Below, one piece after another: positions 1 to 10,945 of a stretch of DNA of 64,000 nucleotides. This DNA comes from Prosopocoilus inquinatus. Taxonomy: Eukaryota; Arthropoda; Insecta; Coleoptera; Lucanidae. The notes beneath the pieces were generated by a model. It worked only from the letters and a program-made list of their open reading frames with translations. It made no database searches and was not told where the DNA came from. The translations under genes and the position numbers were made by a program. The stretch lies in assembly GCA_036172665.1 (NCBI GenBank), contig CM069874.1, forward strand, positions 49,272,707 to 49,336,706. The letters run 5' to 3'. Within the stretch, counting starts at the first letter, position 1. The number at the start of each line of letters is the position of its first letter.

Positions 1-350
1 TCAAAATTCTAAAGCGACGCGTTTTTTATTTGCTCATTAAACGAACGCCTCTCCCTCCTCTCGGGATCGCGCTTGTAATTTTTGAATTCAATTTAAGCAT
101 GGGGTTTACAGAGCTTTTTCTCAGCTTTCCAACGCCTTTTATCATAAAACAATAGACAAACGCGTTCTTGAATTGTAATCAAAATTCTAAAGTGACGCGT
201 TTTTTATTTGCTCATTAATCGAACATCTCTCCCTCCTCTCGGGATCGGGCTTGTAACTTTTTAATTCAATGTAAGCGTGGATTTAACAGTGCTTTTTCTC
301 AGTTTTCCAACGCCATTTATCAAAAAACAATCGACGAACGCGTTCTGGAG
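1..350. repeat. tandem dimer of a 178-bp unit at the window edge
   Basis: Two adjacent copies start at 1 and 179. Both open with TCAAAATTCTAAAG and run through GACGCGTTTTTTATTTGCTC, the TCTCCCTCCTCTCGGGATCG block and the AACGCGTTCT end. They differ by scattered substitutions and small indels, so they are diverged rather than recent. Because the first copy begins at base 1, the array may continue upstream. It could be the end of a satellite array or a simple segmental duplication. Confidence 0.9.
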
Positions 351-456
351 TCGCCACTGACTTGGCTCATAAGTTCCATTTTTTCCTTTTTTGAGGGAGC
401 ACTTCATGCTCACCGATACCGGACCCAAATTTTGGAACCTTTTATGAATCAGGTAT

Positions 457-1330
457 ATGATATTGAGTTTCAAGGCGAACGGCGCACTGTGGGACAAAAC
501 GCAGAACGAAAATTGCTTCATGACAAGAGAAGAAACGAACTATGTAGTAAACGCACTGTACTATAAAGTTAAGGTACAGGGTGTTGTTAGTAGTGGTAGA
601 CTTAAACATTTGTATCAGGATATGAAATTGAATCCCGAGCTCAGTCATCAGTATCGTATTGAGAAACGTAAACATTTTGCTTTAATAAATAATACTAAAA
701 AGAAATATTATCAAAACATTTTAAAAAATGCTCCGAATCCCAGTAAAGCAACTTGGAGTATAATAAATGAACTAGCTAAAGCCCAACATCAATCGAAATG
801 TATTGTTTTAAATATTAATAATAAAATGGTTTCCGATCCTCAAAAAGTGGCAGAGGAATTCAATAACTTCTTCATTGAAGCTCCTTTGAACATATTACAA
901 AATATTCCTTCAGCTAACAATACGATTATACCGGATGTTTGCACTAATATAAGCAGTATGGCTCTATTTCCTACGACAGTTAATGAGGTTTCACTGGTTT
1001 TATCTCGGCTGAAAAATAAGTATTCCGCTGGTTATGACAATATTCCGATATTTCTTTTGATGGAAGTAGGTGACCTGATCGCTGAACCATTAACGGAAAT
1101 TATTAATACCTCGTTTTCAGAGGGTGTTTTCCCATCATATTTAAATTTAAATATTTATTTATTTATAAAATCTGTCCTATCTGTAAGAAAAATAATACTA
1201 ATTTACCAGAAAACTATCGCCCTATAGCATTAACATCAGCTTTCTCCAAAGTTTTCGAATATATAATGCTTGACCGGTTAAGGACTTTTATAAATAAACA
1301 CGACGATTGTTACAGTTTATTTTTCCCATA
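457..1330 (+). pseudogene. LINE (Jockey/CR1-type) fragment: linker and start of reverse transcriptase
   Basis: The translation runs 256 codons and shows the segment between the endonuclease and the RT of non-LTR retrotransposons. It contains a K-rich KKKYYQNIL stretch, a WSIINEL motif, an EEFNNFF motif and the SRLKNKYSAGYDNIP block that opens the RT. After about 1165 the frame is lost. The match resumes in another frame at about 1180 with PENYRPIALTSAFSKVFE, a typical RT motif 1/2a sequence, and then hits a stop near 1330. Catalytic motifs A to C are absent, so this is dead and truncated at the 3' side. The first 40 or so codons are not recognisable as LINE and may be chance reading frame. 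Family assignment is by motif only. Confidence 0.85.
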
Positions 1331-2050
1331 ACGACAGTTATCGAGTTAACAACGTGTCTCGCTTTTCACGTCGGGCGAGAACATTTTTTTATATTCGATT
1401 AGAGCTCGAGCATAAGTTTCTTCTACGATGCTAATTACCCGGAATTTAGTTTATGGAATGCTTCTTTTTCAACATAGGATTTTCAGAGTTGTTATAAATG
1501 CAGGAAACCAGTTCGTTTTATTTTCGGATTTTTTTTTTAATTTATTTTCGTTGAATTTAAACAAATTAAATTGTGTTTTATTTTACTCCGGGTGATGCCT
1601 TTCTGTCTGCATTTATCCTTTTATCTTTCTTTTTATTGTTTTTGAATTATATCACGTTTTCGTTGGATTGGCTGGTAATTTTCGATCTCTTTCTTTACAT
1701 TTGGTTTCTTGCCCCCTCGTTGCCTTGAATCAGCTTAGCAACGGGTCATTCCTTATGGAAAATTTAGGTTGTCCACTTGGTAGCTTGTGAGCTGTTGTTT
1801 AGTGTTTTGGATTATTTCCTTAGGGCAAACGAAATAATATCCTGCGGCTGTTTGCCGGCTTTGACGGTTTCACCTGATAATAAGTAGCGTTTTCACGGTT
1901 TTATCACGTGATGAAAAAGAAAACGTCAATAAAATTTAAATAAACGATATTGTTAAAATATTTCATTAAGGTAGATATACATTCTCCCGTAGACCTGCAG
2001 ATTTGACAGATTTATTTCCTATTTAAAAAATCCAGAAAACTAGAAAATAC
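1331..2050. other. unassigned AT-rich stretch
   Basis: T-rich sequence with no open frame of note, no tandem period and no inverted ends that I could see. It directly follows the LINE break point. Confidence 0.5.
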
Positions 2051-2071
2051 AGTGGCGTAGCGAGGGGGAGG

Positions 2072-2241
2072 CTGCAGACAGAACTGTATAGGTGAACCTG
2101 CACAAACCGCCCATACACTAAGGTTTATTTGAACAGGTCACCATACCTTTGCAGCTTTATAAGTTAACGTTGTTTGTGTTATAAACTATAACTATAAACT
2201 ATAACACAAACGTTCCGGTTTACCTGTACAGTTCTGCCTGC
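2072..2241. repeat. nested inverted repeat, possible MITE remnant
   Basis: The outer arms at 2072-2098 and 2217-2241 are complementary around GCAGNCAGAACTGTANAGG. Inside lies a tighter hairpin at 2171-2213 with 12-bp arms GTTTGTGTTATA and TATAACACAAAC around an ACTATA-rich loop. The word CGTTCCGGT appears on both sides of the right arm. A sequence AGTGGCGTAGCGAGG just upstream at 2051 looks like a transposon terminus, but I found no partner end. Confidence 0.65.
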
Positions 2242-2290
2242 GAGGTAAACCTGTCAGGGTTACCGGAACGTGTATGGCTAACCTACGTGT

Positions 2291-3343
2291 TAAAAACTAA
2301 TGACGAGGATATTGTACAGAAAAAGCGTTTTCTTTTTTATAATTTAAAAATACCATTGAATTCATTAGTTTTCTTTTTCTAATATAATTCGAAATTGCAT
2401 TCCGCGTATAACAGAATTTACATTACAAAGCTCATTTGTCTCTTTAACTCACCCTCCCTACTTTCGTATCTCCTCAAATAAGCGAGATCATCAGTCATGG
2501 ATACAAATCTAAAGTGGGACATCTGGTACAATAATAATGGTAATAATAAATGAGAAAAAATACGAGGTCGTGAGCAGTGAGTACGCACGAATAACCACAC
2601 TCGCCGTAATAAATAGTAAAAACGAGAATGGATGGCTGAGATTATATGCCATACGTACGTGTTAACCTTACGTTGCGTCGGTGTTCTCATTACGAAACAA
2701 TTGTGAGTGAGGTCAAGCAGAAGTCCGACGGGTTTCTGTGCGTGACGTAAGAAGGTGTCCGGCAAGTTATAATAATGATCCGCATGTATGTGGCATTACG
2801 TTAAAAAAAAAAAAAAAACAAAATAAAGTACATACGTATGTATAAGATCAGTAGGATTTTTCAGAAAGAAAACTGCAGAATGCACCACACTTATTTAATG
2901 AAGCTATCTGCCATTGGTAACTGTCAGGAAAACATTCACCATCCCGTTGACAATACGGAAGAAACCTTCCTCCTATTAATAAACTCTGCACTTACTGCAT
3001 TATACGAATTGAAGCATTCGTATCGATTATCGAGTTATTACCTCCTTCGTAAATGCATTACGTGGCTATTTTTGACGTTCTCTATTCCATGTAGAATAAC
3101 ATCAGCAGAAGCATAACAACACTTTATCTAATTAACGACGCACATTTGTTGCAAAACACTCATTTCGTGTAGTGTTGAATTCACGATTGATTGCGAAACA
3201 GGGACAAATACATTGCTGAATCGTGCGAAACTGCGTCAAAAGAAGAATCAAAAATGCTGTTGTGGCGAGGTGAAACAATTCTCTTGGATGGAAACAATGA
3301 ATATTTGACCGTCTCGACAACTACATAGAACATTGAAGATACT
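2291..3343. other. unassigned stretch with two unsupported short frames
   Basis: It contains a run of about 16 A at 2802-2818 and reading frames at 2418-2765 (minus, 115 codons) and 2838-3116 (plus, 92 codons). Neither shows a domain, repeat or compositional signal that I recognise, so I do not call them genes. Confidence 0.5.
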
Positions 3344-3926
3344 ATACTGGGTGTCATAATGTACGGAGGAGATTGAAAGGACAGCTAGATGAGGTCAAAT
3401 TAAAGTATTTTTCTCAATAAAGTTTTGGTAAAAGATCAATAACTAAAAAGTTACAAGAGTTTAAAGTGAAATTACTTAAGAAACAAAACTTACTGCCTGA
3501 AGTAATATTTTATGTTTTAAATTCAAATTTAAACTTTACATGAAACAATCATCTAAAAAATGTAGTCACATAAATGTTGCGGCTCTTTCATTTTTTCTTT
3601 TAATGCCCAAAAAAGGATTTTCGTATTGCTGTGGCACCGCCTACTTATTAAAACAAAACTTGGAAATAGATTCACATAGACATTTTATGAATGGTGGTTC
3701 CGCTAAATTTAGAGTTTATTTAACAATAAAGTTGCAGTTTGTGAAATAATTTTGATTAATTAAGAAGCTATAGGTGTAAATTAAAGAAGAAATTAAGAAA
3801 GTTAAACTGTTTTAATTTTCTTATTATTGGGTTTTGGTCAAAAGCGAATTAAGAAGTAAGCTTTATTTTGATCTCCTACAGATGACCTTTTAATCTCCTC
3901 CGTACGTTATGAGACACCCAGTATAA
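3344..3926. mobile_element. MITE, TACTGGGTGTC family, copy 1
   Basis: The element is about 583 bp and bounded by inverted ends TACTGGGTGTC and GACACCCAGTA, each next to TA. The inverted similarity continues for about 65 bp through GGAGGAGATT and the TCAAAWTAAAG segment. The interior matches a second copy at 57526-58121 over its whole length, including TTTTGGTAAAA near the left and ATTGGGTTTTGGTCAAAAGC near the right. A 69-codon frame inside (3540-3749) is broken in the other copy, so it is not a conserved gene. No transposase is present. TA flanks suggest mobilisation by a Tc1/mariner-like enzyme, which is inference. Confidence 0.8.
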
Positions 3927-4573
3927 AAAGTTTCAGGTTCAGGAAATTGAAAGAAAAGATGATAGAAGCATTAAATAAACAATTCAAAATTGGTGATACA
4001 ATCACCTTGGGATATGTTATCTGGGCCAATTCCTTTTATATTATCGAGAAGCCCTCAAGCATACTTAAAGGATTCTTTTTCTAGAAATACGTTCCAACTA
4101 ATCATTCGTTTCATAGAAAGAAATAATTTATCAAAGAGTTAAGTGGTTGATAGATTTAAAAAAAATGTTGATTGTCAGTTCGTTATCAGGAAAAAAAAGT
4201 AAATTGTATCATTTTTGCTTAAATTAGTCATCATTTTCTTGTTACACTTTTCATTATGAATATTATATAATATTAATAATAATCTTTTATTCTTCAATTG
4301 ACAACACATGTTTTGAAGATCGTCGCAAAGCAGAAAAAGTTACAATAATGACAGTAAATAGAAATATATTAAAGGTATTGACACATCTTAGTACAGAAAT
4401 TCAAAAAATGAATAGTAATAACATTTAGCAATCAAGTACGACTTTAGGGATCTCTTAAATGTTTTTATATTTGTACAATTTTTTACTTCATAAGATAGCT
4501 TATTGAATGTTTTAATACCTAGATAACTAGGTAATGTCACCATTCATTCTGAAGTGCGTTAAGTTACTATACA
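3927..4573. other. unassigned AT-rich stretch
   Basis: Lies between two short transposons. I see no coding motif, no repeat unit and no inverted ends. Confidence 0.5.
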
Positions 4574-5033
4574 TACAGGGCGCTGCATTTTGAAACACAC
4601 CAAAGGAAATCCCATGTTAATTTCAAAGTGCTCGAATATTGGCTTCCCTAATTATTTTACAACAAAATTCCAATTCCATTTTTAAAGTACTCTTCCAGAC
4701 GAAGCTGTTTGTGAAGTTTGAGAATTTTTCATATGCTGACTTTTAAGATATTTAAAAAAGATTCTGTACCTAAACTCAATTTTCCAAATTATCAGTACAG
4801 CCTCGATCAATGATAGTGAAAACTGAACAGATAATTCATAAATTTTGAAAAAGATTGATAGAAAAAGTTTTTCCAGTAATTTATTTTAAGATTTACTGAT
4901 CAAGGCCGTGCTGACAGTTTGGCATCAATTGAATTGCGCTATACTGATCTTTTTTAAATGTCTTAAAACTGAACGAATAAAAAATTCTCAAACTTCACGG
5001 ACAGATTCATCTTAAAGAACACTTTAAGAAACC
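4574..5033. mobile_element. truncated copy of the TACAGGGYGCTGC hairpin element
   Basis: It begins TACAGGGCGCTGCATTTTGA and follows the intact element at 8439-9015 almost step by step, including GGCTTCCCTAATTATTTTAC and the centre of the hairpin. The right arm stops at about 5033, just after CACTTTAAGAAACCT. There the sequence switches to the minus-strand LINE, so the last 90 or so bases and the right end are missing. The break may mark a deletion or the LINE junction. Confidence 0.75.
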
Positions 5034-5880
5034 TAAATGAAATGAAATCCCAACCATACAACGAACTATTATTTGTGCATAATAAAAACATTGCATAATG
5101 AAAACATTGGGCAAAACACAGGAACGACCCCAGAAACAAATGCCATAATTTAAGGGAATGACTACTTGGACATGATACAACTGTAATAGCTGCCATAAGT
5201 TAAGCAGGGTTTCAGATTTCTGAATAAGAACAAAACAGAGTTTAATATAAAAAAAATAGCTCGAAGCACTGTGTTTTCCAGTCCAGATGTTTATCAAGAT
5301 TAATACCAAAAAACTTGACACTGTCAGTAGAAGCTATATTGTTATTAGAGATATCTAAACTGACCTGTTTGAGGCCTTTTTGTCTGTTATGAAAAACTAC
5401 TGCCGAAACCTTTTGTAAATGAAGATAAAGCTCATTACAGCTAAACCAGTGATTAAGTTTTTGTAGCGTGTCATTACATTTAATTTTTTTAATTTAAGAC
5501 GTGCGATGTCAAAAGACGGATCGGATACCACACGTGAAGTATCATCTGCATAAATGGTAAAGTCAATATAGCAGCCACCTTAGATAAGTCGTTAATATAT
5601 AGCAGAAAGAATACAGTACCCAGGATCGAGCCCTGCGGGACTCCCACGGTGATGTGAATGTAATCAGAATTAGTAATGTGTACTTGGGACGACTGTTGAT
5701 GAGTAAAACTGACATATTATTTTCGTCAAGATAAAAACGATCTAATCCAATGGAGACTGTTCCCGAATAGCTTATTCAGTAAAATATTGTGGTTTACACA
5801 ATCAAACGCTCTAATAAGATCGCAGAAAAGACCAACTGGGCACTCCCCTTTCTCAAGATACTGTCGAAAGCAAAAAAATA
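5034..5880 (-). pseudogene. LINE reverse transcriptase fragment (Jockey-type)
   Basis: Read on the minus strand, the fragment gives ordered RT motifs. Motif A appears as DLIRAFDCVNHNIL near 5800-5830, with the first position intact. Motif B appears as VGVPQGSILGTVFFLLYIND near 5590-5647. Motif C appears as ADDTS near 5536-5550. The thumb region follows (NHWFSCNELYLH, then SVKFFGINLDKHLDWKT), and then the LNYGICFWG block near 5140. The motifs lie in at least three frames with stops between them, so the gene is dead. Upstream endonuclease and a poly-A or ATT tail are not seen. The low-coordinate end abuts a truncated hairpin element. Confidence 0.85.
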
Positions 5881-6220
5881 GTAGACAAAAAACAGTTTCC
5901 TGTAATTATTGTTAATCAAAATGGTATTGATTAAAGACGATTTCACAGATGACATTGAAAAGTTTGAAAGCTTTCATATTTAACAAGCTTAAGGTTTTGG
6001 CAACATCTATTAATTTGTCCAGTATTTTTGGGATTTAACTGTATATTAAAATATTAAAAAATTGATCAACTGCAGTATTAGTGAATTTATTCTCGATAAA
6101 GTCGGGTTAGTTTTACAAAAAATATGGTTAAAATTAATACTTAATTTTTAATTTAACAAGAAAAGCATGATTGAATTCTTGGCTTCCGATTGGAAGTGCG
6201 TGTCTCGAATTTATTCTACT

Positions 6221-6263
6221 GCCGACGTTTCGTTCTCCATTGCAAAAGAACTTCCTCAGGGCT
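6221..6263 (-). ncRNA. hammerhead-ribozyme-like motif
   Basis: On the minus strand the segment reads stem I strand GCC, then CTGAGGA, then a perfect 5-bp stem II (GTTCT/AGAAC) around a 10-nt loop, then GAAAC, GTC and the closing stem I strand GGC. This is the order of conserved parts in a hammerhead: CUGANGA, stem II, GAAA, stem III, NUH. Stem III would be very short here and might need dimer formation. Penelope-like retroelements are known to carry hammerheads, but no Penelope RT is visible nearby. Activity is not shown. Confidence 0.35.
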
Positions 6264-6804
6264 GCTGTTGCTGATGATGATCTTGAAGAAAAAGCATATT
6301 CGAAACTCTTGGAGAAAAACTGATGATAATATTTCTAGTTTCCAGCTCTTCAGTAATGGAAGAGTGAAATGTTCTAGTTTATCATTTATTAAAAGATTAA
6401 TGAATATTTTACTACTATATTTCGCATAAAAGTAACAAATAGATTAATTTGCTTATAGCTTGGCTATTTTCTAAAATAATACCAACATATTATATATTTT
6501 TCAAAAGCTTGAAAAATACTCAATATACTATGATTTCAATTTTAAAAAACAAAGGTTGGGTTCTTATCTCGATTATTATGAACTTTTTATGCGATTTAAT
6601 TAAGAAACCATGACCTACGTTAAAAGTCGAATAAAATGTGTAATTATTTCGACAGTACCTCGAAAACAGCAAGAAATGGCAAATTTTTTATTTAACCATT
6701 GAAATTGGCATAGAAAGTTGACCCAATACTGCGTGCTTAATCCTTTTTATACTTCCATTATTAACGGAGATACCTTTAAAATACCATCGAAAATGGGACA
6801 GCCT

Positions 6805-6828
6805 GTACGTTATGAGACACCCAGTATA
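6805..6828. repeat. isolated right end of the TACTGGGTGTC MITE family
   Basis: The sequence ACGTTATGAGACACCCAGTA matches the right terminus of the MITE at 3344-3926. No left end was found within the preceding kilobase, so this is a fragment or the end of a different internal variant. Confidence 0.6.
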
Positions 6829-7075
6829 AGATTATATCCTTGGTATACCATGCATGTAACTGTATAAAAGATATGATTTCATGGAAAAGATATTGCAGCC
6901 ACGTGTATTCTCCCAATATAGATTTATTGCATAGACTTCTAATTATTTCTGATTCACTAATTGCAAGTTTATGTGCGTCTCCAAAGACAAAGCGTGAAGA
7001 GACCATTCCAAAAGTTTTAGTAATATTGGCAGATCCTTCAAATAATTTAAGTTTTCAAAGCATTGCGGATTATTC
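6829..7075. other. unassigned; short open frame 6840-7100
   Basis: An 86-codon plus-strand frame ends in a short acidic tail (SANSDDSD) that lies inside the foldback starting at 7076. The tail is therefore part of a repeat. I recognise no domain and do not call a gene. Confidence 0.4.
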
Positions 7076-7649
7076 AGCAAACTCTGATGATTCTGATTAA
7101 AAATTATTTGTATATGTTCTTGATGTTTTAACTTAAATTTTTATAGCTAAAACAGCAACATTCTACGATCACTTTTTGACCTAACATTGCATAAGGTTTG
7201 ACAAACTGAAGCGGATTTGCTACATAATACGTCACCCAATGAAAGGCGGCCAAGCTTGCTGTAAAAGCATAACGAAAGTTTAAAAAAAAATGTTGCAAAT
7301 CGTTTTTGATTGCCGTGAAACCCTCCAGCAGCCTCTGTACAGCTGTTTCAGCCCTGTTTGGGGTTTCGTCAGCAGAAACGTAATTCAAGATTTCCACTGC
7401 AAACCAAAAACGATTTGCTCGAGGGATTCACTGCAATCAAAAACAATTTGCAACAATTTCCTTTAAAACTTTCATTATAATTTGACAGCAAGTATGGCCG
7501 CCTTGCATGGGGTGATTTATTATGTAGCAAATGAACAAAAGAATATGTTGCTGTAATGATTCTAATTTTAAATAAAATTTATTTGTTCATTTTCTTAAAA
7601 TTGTAGCTTTAAAACAAACAATTTTTAATCAGAATCATCAGAGTTTGCT
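7076..7649. repeat. foldback repeat with hammerhead-like motif near its centre
   Basis: The left arm starts AGCAAACTCTGATGATTCTG at 7076 and its complement ends at 7649. Further paired blocks lie inwards: TTTGCTACATAATA near 7215 with its inverse near 7520, and GGCGGCCAAGCTTGC near 7246 with its inverse near 7490. The words CAATCAAAAACRATTTGCAAC and GAAACAGCTGTACAGAGGCTG recur here and at 13600-13660. A related short piece lies at 62318-62362. No coding potential. Confidence 0.75.
7332..7378 (-). ncRNA. hammerhead-ribozyme-like motif
   Basis: On the minus strand the order is TTTCTG (stem I), CTGACGA, a stem II with CCC/GGG pairs, TGAAA, the palindrome CAGCTG in the stem III position, TA, then CAGAGG. 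The two stem I strands can form six pairs, two of them G-U. The self-complementary stem III has no loop, so folding might require two RNA copies, as proposed for some satellite hammerheads. A homologous copy lies at 13573-13619 on plus. This is structural inference from sequence only. Confidence 0.3.
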
Positions 7650-7815
7650 ACTCTAATGATTGTGCTTCTAATTAAAATCTTTTTGTGAATGTTCTTAAAG
7701 CTCCAGTTTTGAATCAAAAAAATATTTCTTTGTTTTATTTTTTACTCTAATGATTCTGTTTATAATTATAAATGTTCTTAAAGTTCTAGCTTTGAATTAA
7801 AAAAACAATGTTATT
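7549..7815. repeat. three degenerate tandem units of about 95 bp
   Basis: Units start near 7549, 7646 and 7742. Each carries TAATGATT, then AATGTTCTTAAA or a close form, then an AGCTTTGAATYAAAAAA-like end. The first unit also forms the outer right arm of the foldback. The third unit is shorter, at about 70 bp. Confidence 0.6.
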
Positions 7816-8438
7816 TATCAAGATAATATTTATTTTATCATTTCATTTTAATGTCGGGATAAATGACTAATAAGAAGCTGTCAAACACGTGCAGCAATCA
7901 ATTATTAAATAATTATTCAAATACAAATTTAAACTTCGTGATAAAATTACACCTTGCTGTTGAAAAAAAATAATAATAATGAGCGCGTGGCAGCTTCTAA
8001 ACAATTGAAAATCGGGGACATAGGAGTTATACGAATTGCAATCCTCCAAAGTTAATGCAATTTTTCTTAAAATCATTTGCTTTGTGCTCTATTTTCCAGA
8101 ATAAGTTATTCTAAAATATCATGCGGTGTCTCAGCGACTATTGTTAATTTTTCATACAATTTAGATATTTAGTATTAAAAAAAATACATGATCACTGTTT
8201 TGTGCTTTATTGCTAATAGCCCTTAAAACCATTCTCTTCCTTTAAATTTAATCATTCAAATAATTCCAGCTGCACAAAAAAAATTACACACTGTGCGGCG
8301 CTCGTAGTAAAAATATTTTTTTTCAATTTAACATTATAATTTCGAACTTTGGCATTTTTATGGCAAAAATGCCTAAAACCGAACTGAGGGAGCATTTACG
8401 CTTCCGAATTGTGTTATGAAAATTAAATATTATATATG
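7816..8438. other. unassigned AT-rich stretch
   Basis: Contains a short (AAT)n run at about 7970 that could be the reverse of a LINE tail, but no RT motif precedes it. Nothing else recognised. Confidence 0.45.
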
Positions 8439-9015
8439 TACAGGGTGCTGCGTTTTGAAACGCGACATAGGAAATCCCGTGTTAAATTATAAATGCTCGA
8501 AAATTGGCTTCCCTAATTATTTTACAGCAAAGTTCAATTTAAGTTTTTTAAAGTGCTCTTCAAGATGAATCTGTCTGTGAAGTTTGAGAATTTTTCATTC
8601 GCTCAGTTTTAAATATTTAAAAAAAAAATCAGTAACAAAATTCAATTTATACCAAACTATCAGAACGGCCTTCATCAGTAAAAGTTAAAATAAATTACTG
8701 GAAAAGCTTTTTCGATCAATCTTTTTCAAAAACGAACTAGATTTATTAGTTATCTGTTTAGTTTTCACTGTCATTGATCAAAGTTGTGCTGATAGTTTGA
8801 TATAAATTGAATTTAATTACAGAATATTTTTTTTCAATATTTTAAAACTCAGCGTGTGAAAAATTCTTAATCTTCACAGATAAATTCATCTTGAAGAGTA
8901 CTTTAAAAAACCTACACGGAATTTTGCTGTAAAATAATTAGGGAAGCCAATATTCGTGCACTTTTAAATTAACATGAGATTTCCTAAGTTGCGTTGCAAA
9001 ATGCAGCACCCTGTA
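8439..9015. mobile_element. intact 577-bp hairpin element, TACAGGGTGCTGC ends
   Basis: The element opens TACAGGGTGCTGCGTTTTG and closes with the complementary GCAGCACCCTGTA. The two halves are inverted copies along nearly their full length of about 288 bp each. Matching blocks include GGCTTCCCTAATTATTTTAC and its inverse, and CTTCAAGATGAATCTGTCTG and its inverse, with a centre near 8727. It has no open frame. It is a foldback MITE and the parent form of the truncated copy at 4574. Confidence 0.85.
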
Positions 9016-9096
9016 TATTATAAAACTTAAATGTATTAACGTTACAACTTTTTTAACGAATATTTTATTTTTCACTATTTGTAATATAATCTAATA

Positions 9097-10945
9097 TACA
9101 GGGAGATTCAGGCAACACTTTCATTAAAAGTTCACGGACTTCTCCTTTGAATTTCTATTTCATATTTTGCAGTTATAAGTTAACGACATGGATCTATCAA
9201 AATATAATATTTTCAAATTTCAGACACTTCCGCTTATACCGGAAGTAGCTGTAAACTTTCTTATTTTAAATGGAATACCCCATTTTTTAATACATTTTTG
9301 AAATCTTCTAAAAATTCTAAAAATATTTTGTGCAAAATGTGATAAGAAAAATTAATTAAAAAAAATTAATATAAATAAGAAAAATTAACCGCTTCCGAGA
9401 TATTTTCATTTTCTTAAAATAACTCATACTTGCAGAACCTTCTTTATGATTCTGCCATCTTTGTGCAACAAAAACCACGATGCCCATTTTTGGCCTATAG
9501 GAGGCTATAGCAACATTCTTTCAGATCATGTCCAGTTTTGCACTTGATTGCTTACAGGCTGGTTGAAAAGTAACTAATTTCAACTGTCGAAAAGTCATGT
9601 TTTTTAAATGGAACGCCTAGTATATTTTTATACCATGTGACTCAGGATTAAATGTTCTTTCGTCCTGTATTAGCATTACGTATACCTATCTCTTATAGTT
9701 CACTCGTTATCGATGATTCTTTATAACACCTAATTCTTTTCCATTTTTATTGTATTGTTTTTAAATAGTGGGCTATCAAAACTAGAGAAATTATAATTTT
9801 TGAAACCATCCGTCTAGTAAGAATTAAAAAAAAAAACAATTACATCGCTATGAAGAACCAAAAAATGAATATTCAAATACCGATTATTAAATCTATTTAA
9901 TGATAAAAAAATCCACAATTCAATGAAAAAAAATTGTTGTATCTAGGAATACACGTTAATGTTTAGATACAATAGAAAGTTAATACTAATAAATAATAGC
10001 CGAGGACAGCTTAGAGCCAATATTATAACCAACAATTTGTGTATTATTTTTAATATTTCTGATTTATTTATTAGTTTTCATAAAATTTTGTATTGCAAGT
10101 GTAAATTTCTCCTTGTAAATGTGTAAATAGTCATACCAAGAATTCTAATACATGCGGCATATATAAACAAAAAGTTCAGATGACAGATGTGTATTTAATT
10201 ATTATTTGTCGGTTTTTAAAATAAAATTGAAATTACGTCAGAAATTAATTAAAAAAACCTCAGATTGTTACATTTTCATAGCACACTATTCAGGAATAAT
10301 ACTGAAAAGTGAAAAAATTGATGTGTCAAAGAGAAAATCATGAATAGAAACAGAAAGGTAAGAGATGGGTATAGGGAACGCTAATACAGTTCGAAAAAAC
10401 AATTAATTCTGATTCTTATACTATGAAAATATACTAGGTGTTCTATTTAAAAAAACATGACTTTTCGGCAGTTGAAATCAGTTCGAATAGAAGTTACTTT
10501 TCAACCAGCCCGTAAACGATTTTGTGTAAAATTAGGTATGACCTGAAAACTTATGAGCATAGCCTACCACAGGCTAAAAATTGAAATTATCGCTTTTGTT
10601 ACACAAAGATGGCAGGCAGCATCATAAACAAGGTACTGCAACTTTGAACTTTTTTTAAAAAATGGAAATATCTCTAAAACGGCTAATTTTTCTTGTATCA
10701 CATGTTACACAAAATATTTTTAGAATTTCATGAAAATTTCAGAAATGCAATAAAAAAATGGGGTATTCCATTTAAAATAAGATAGTTGACAGCAACTTCC
10801 GGTACAAGCGGAAGTGCCCGAAAGTTGGAAGTATTATATTTTAATAGATCATTATCGCTAACTTATAACCGCAAAATATGAAATAGAAATTCAAACAGGA
10901 AGTCCGTAAACTTTTAATGAAAGAGTTGCGCGAATCTCCCTGTAT
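9097..10945. mobile_element. 1.85-kb compound palindrome with two nested pairs of CAGGG-type ends
   Basis: The outer ends are TACAGGGAGATTC and GAATCTCCCTGTA, each flanked by TA. The inverted arms are about 600 bp (9097 to about 9710, and about 10345 to 10945). Inside the arms sit a second pair of ends, AACGCCTAGTATA near 9625 and TATACTAGGTGTTC near 10434, so each arm looks like an element in its own right. The arms also hold the CTTCCGGTA..CGGAAGT motif seen elsewhere. The loop of about 620 bp has no coding motif. Confidence 0.85.

Noticed and set aside
2418..3320. Three open frames of 62-115 codons
   Set aside because: They lie on opposite strands with no domain, no splice context and no composition signal, and are expected by chance.
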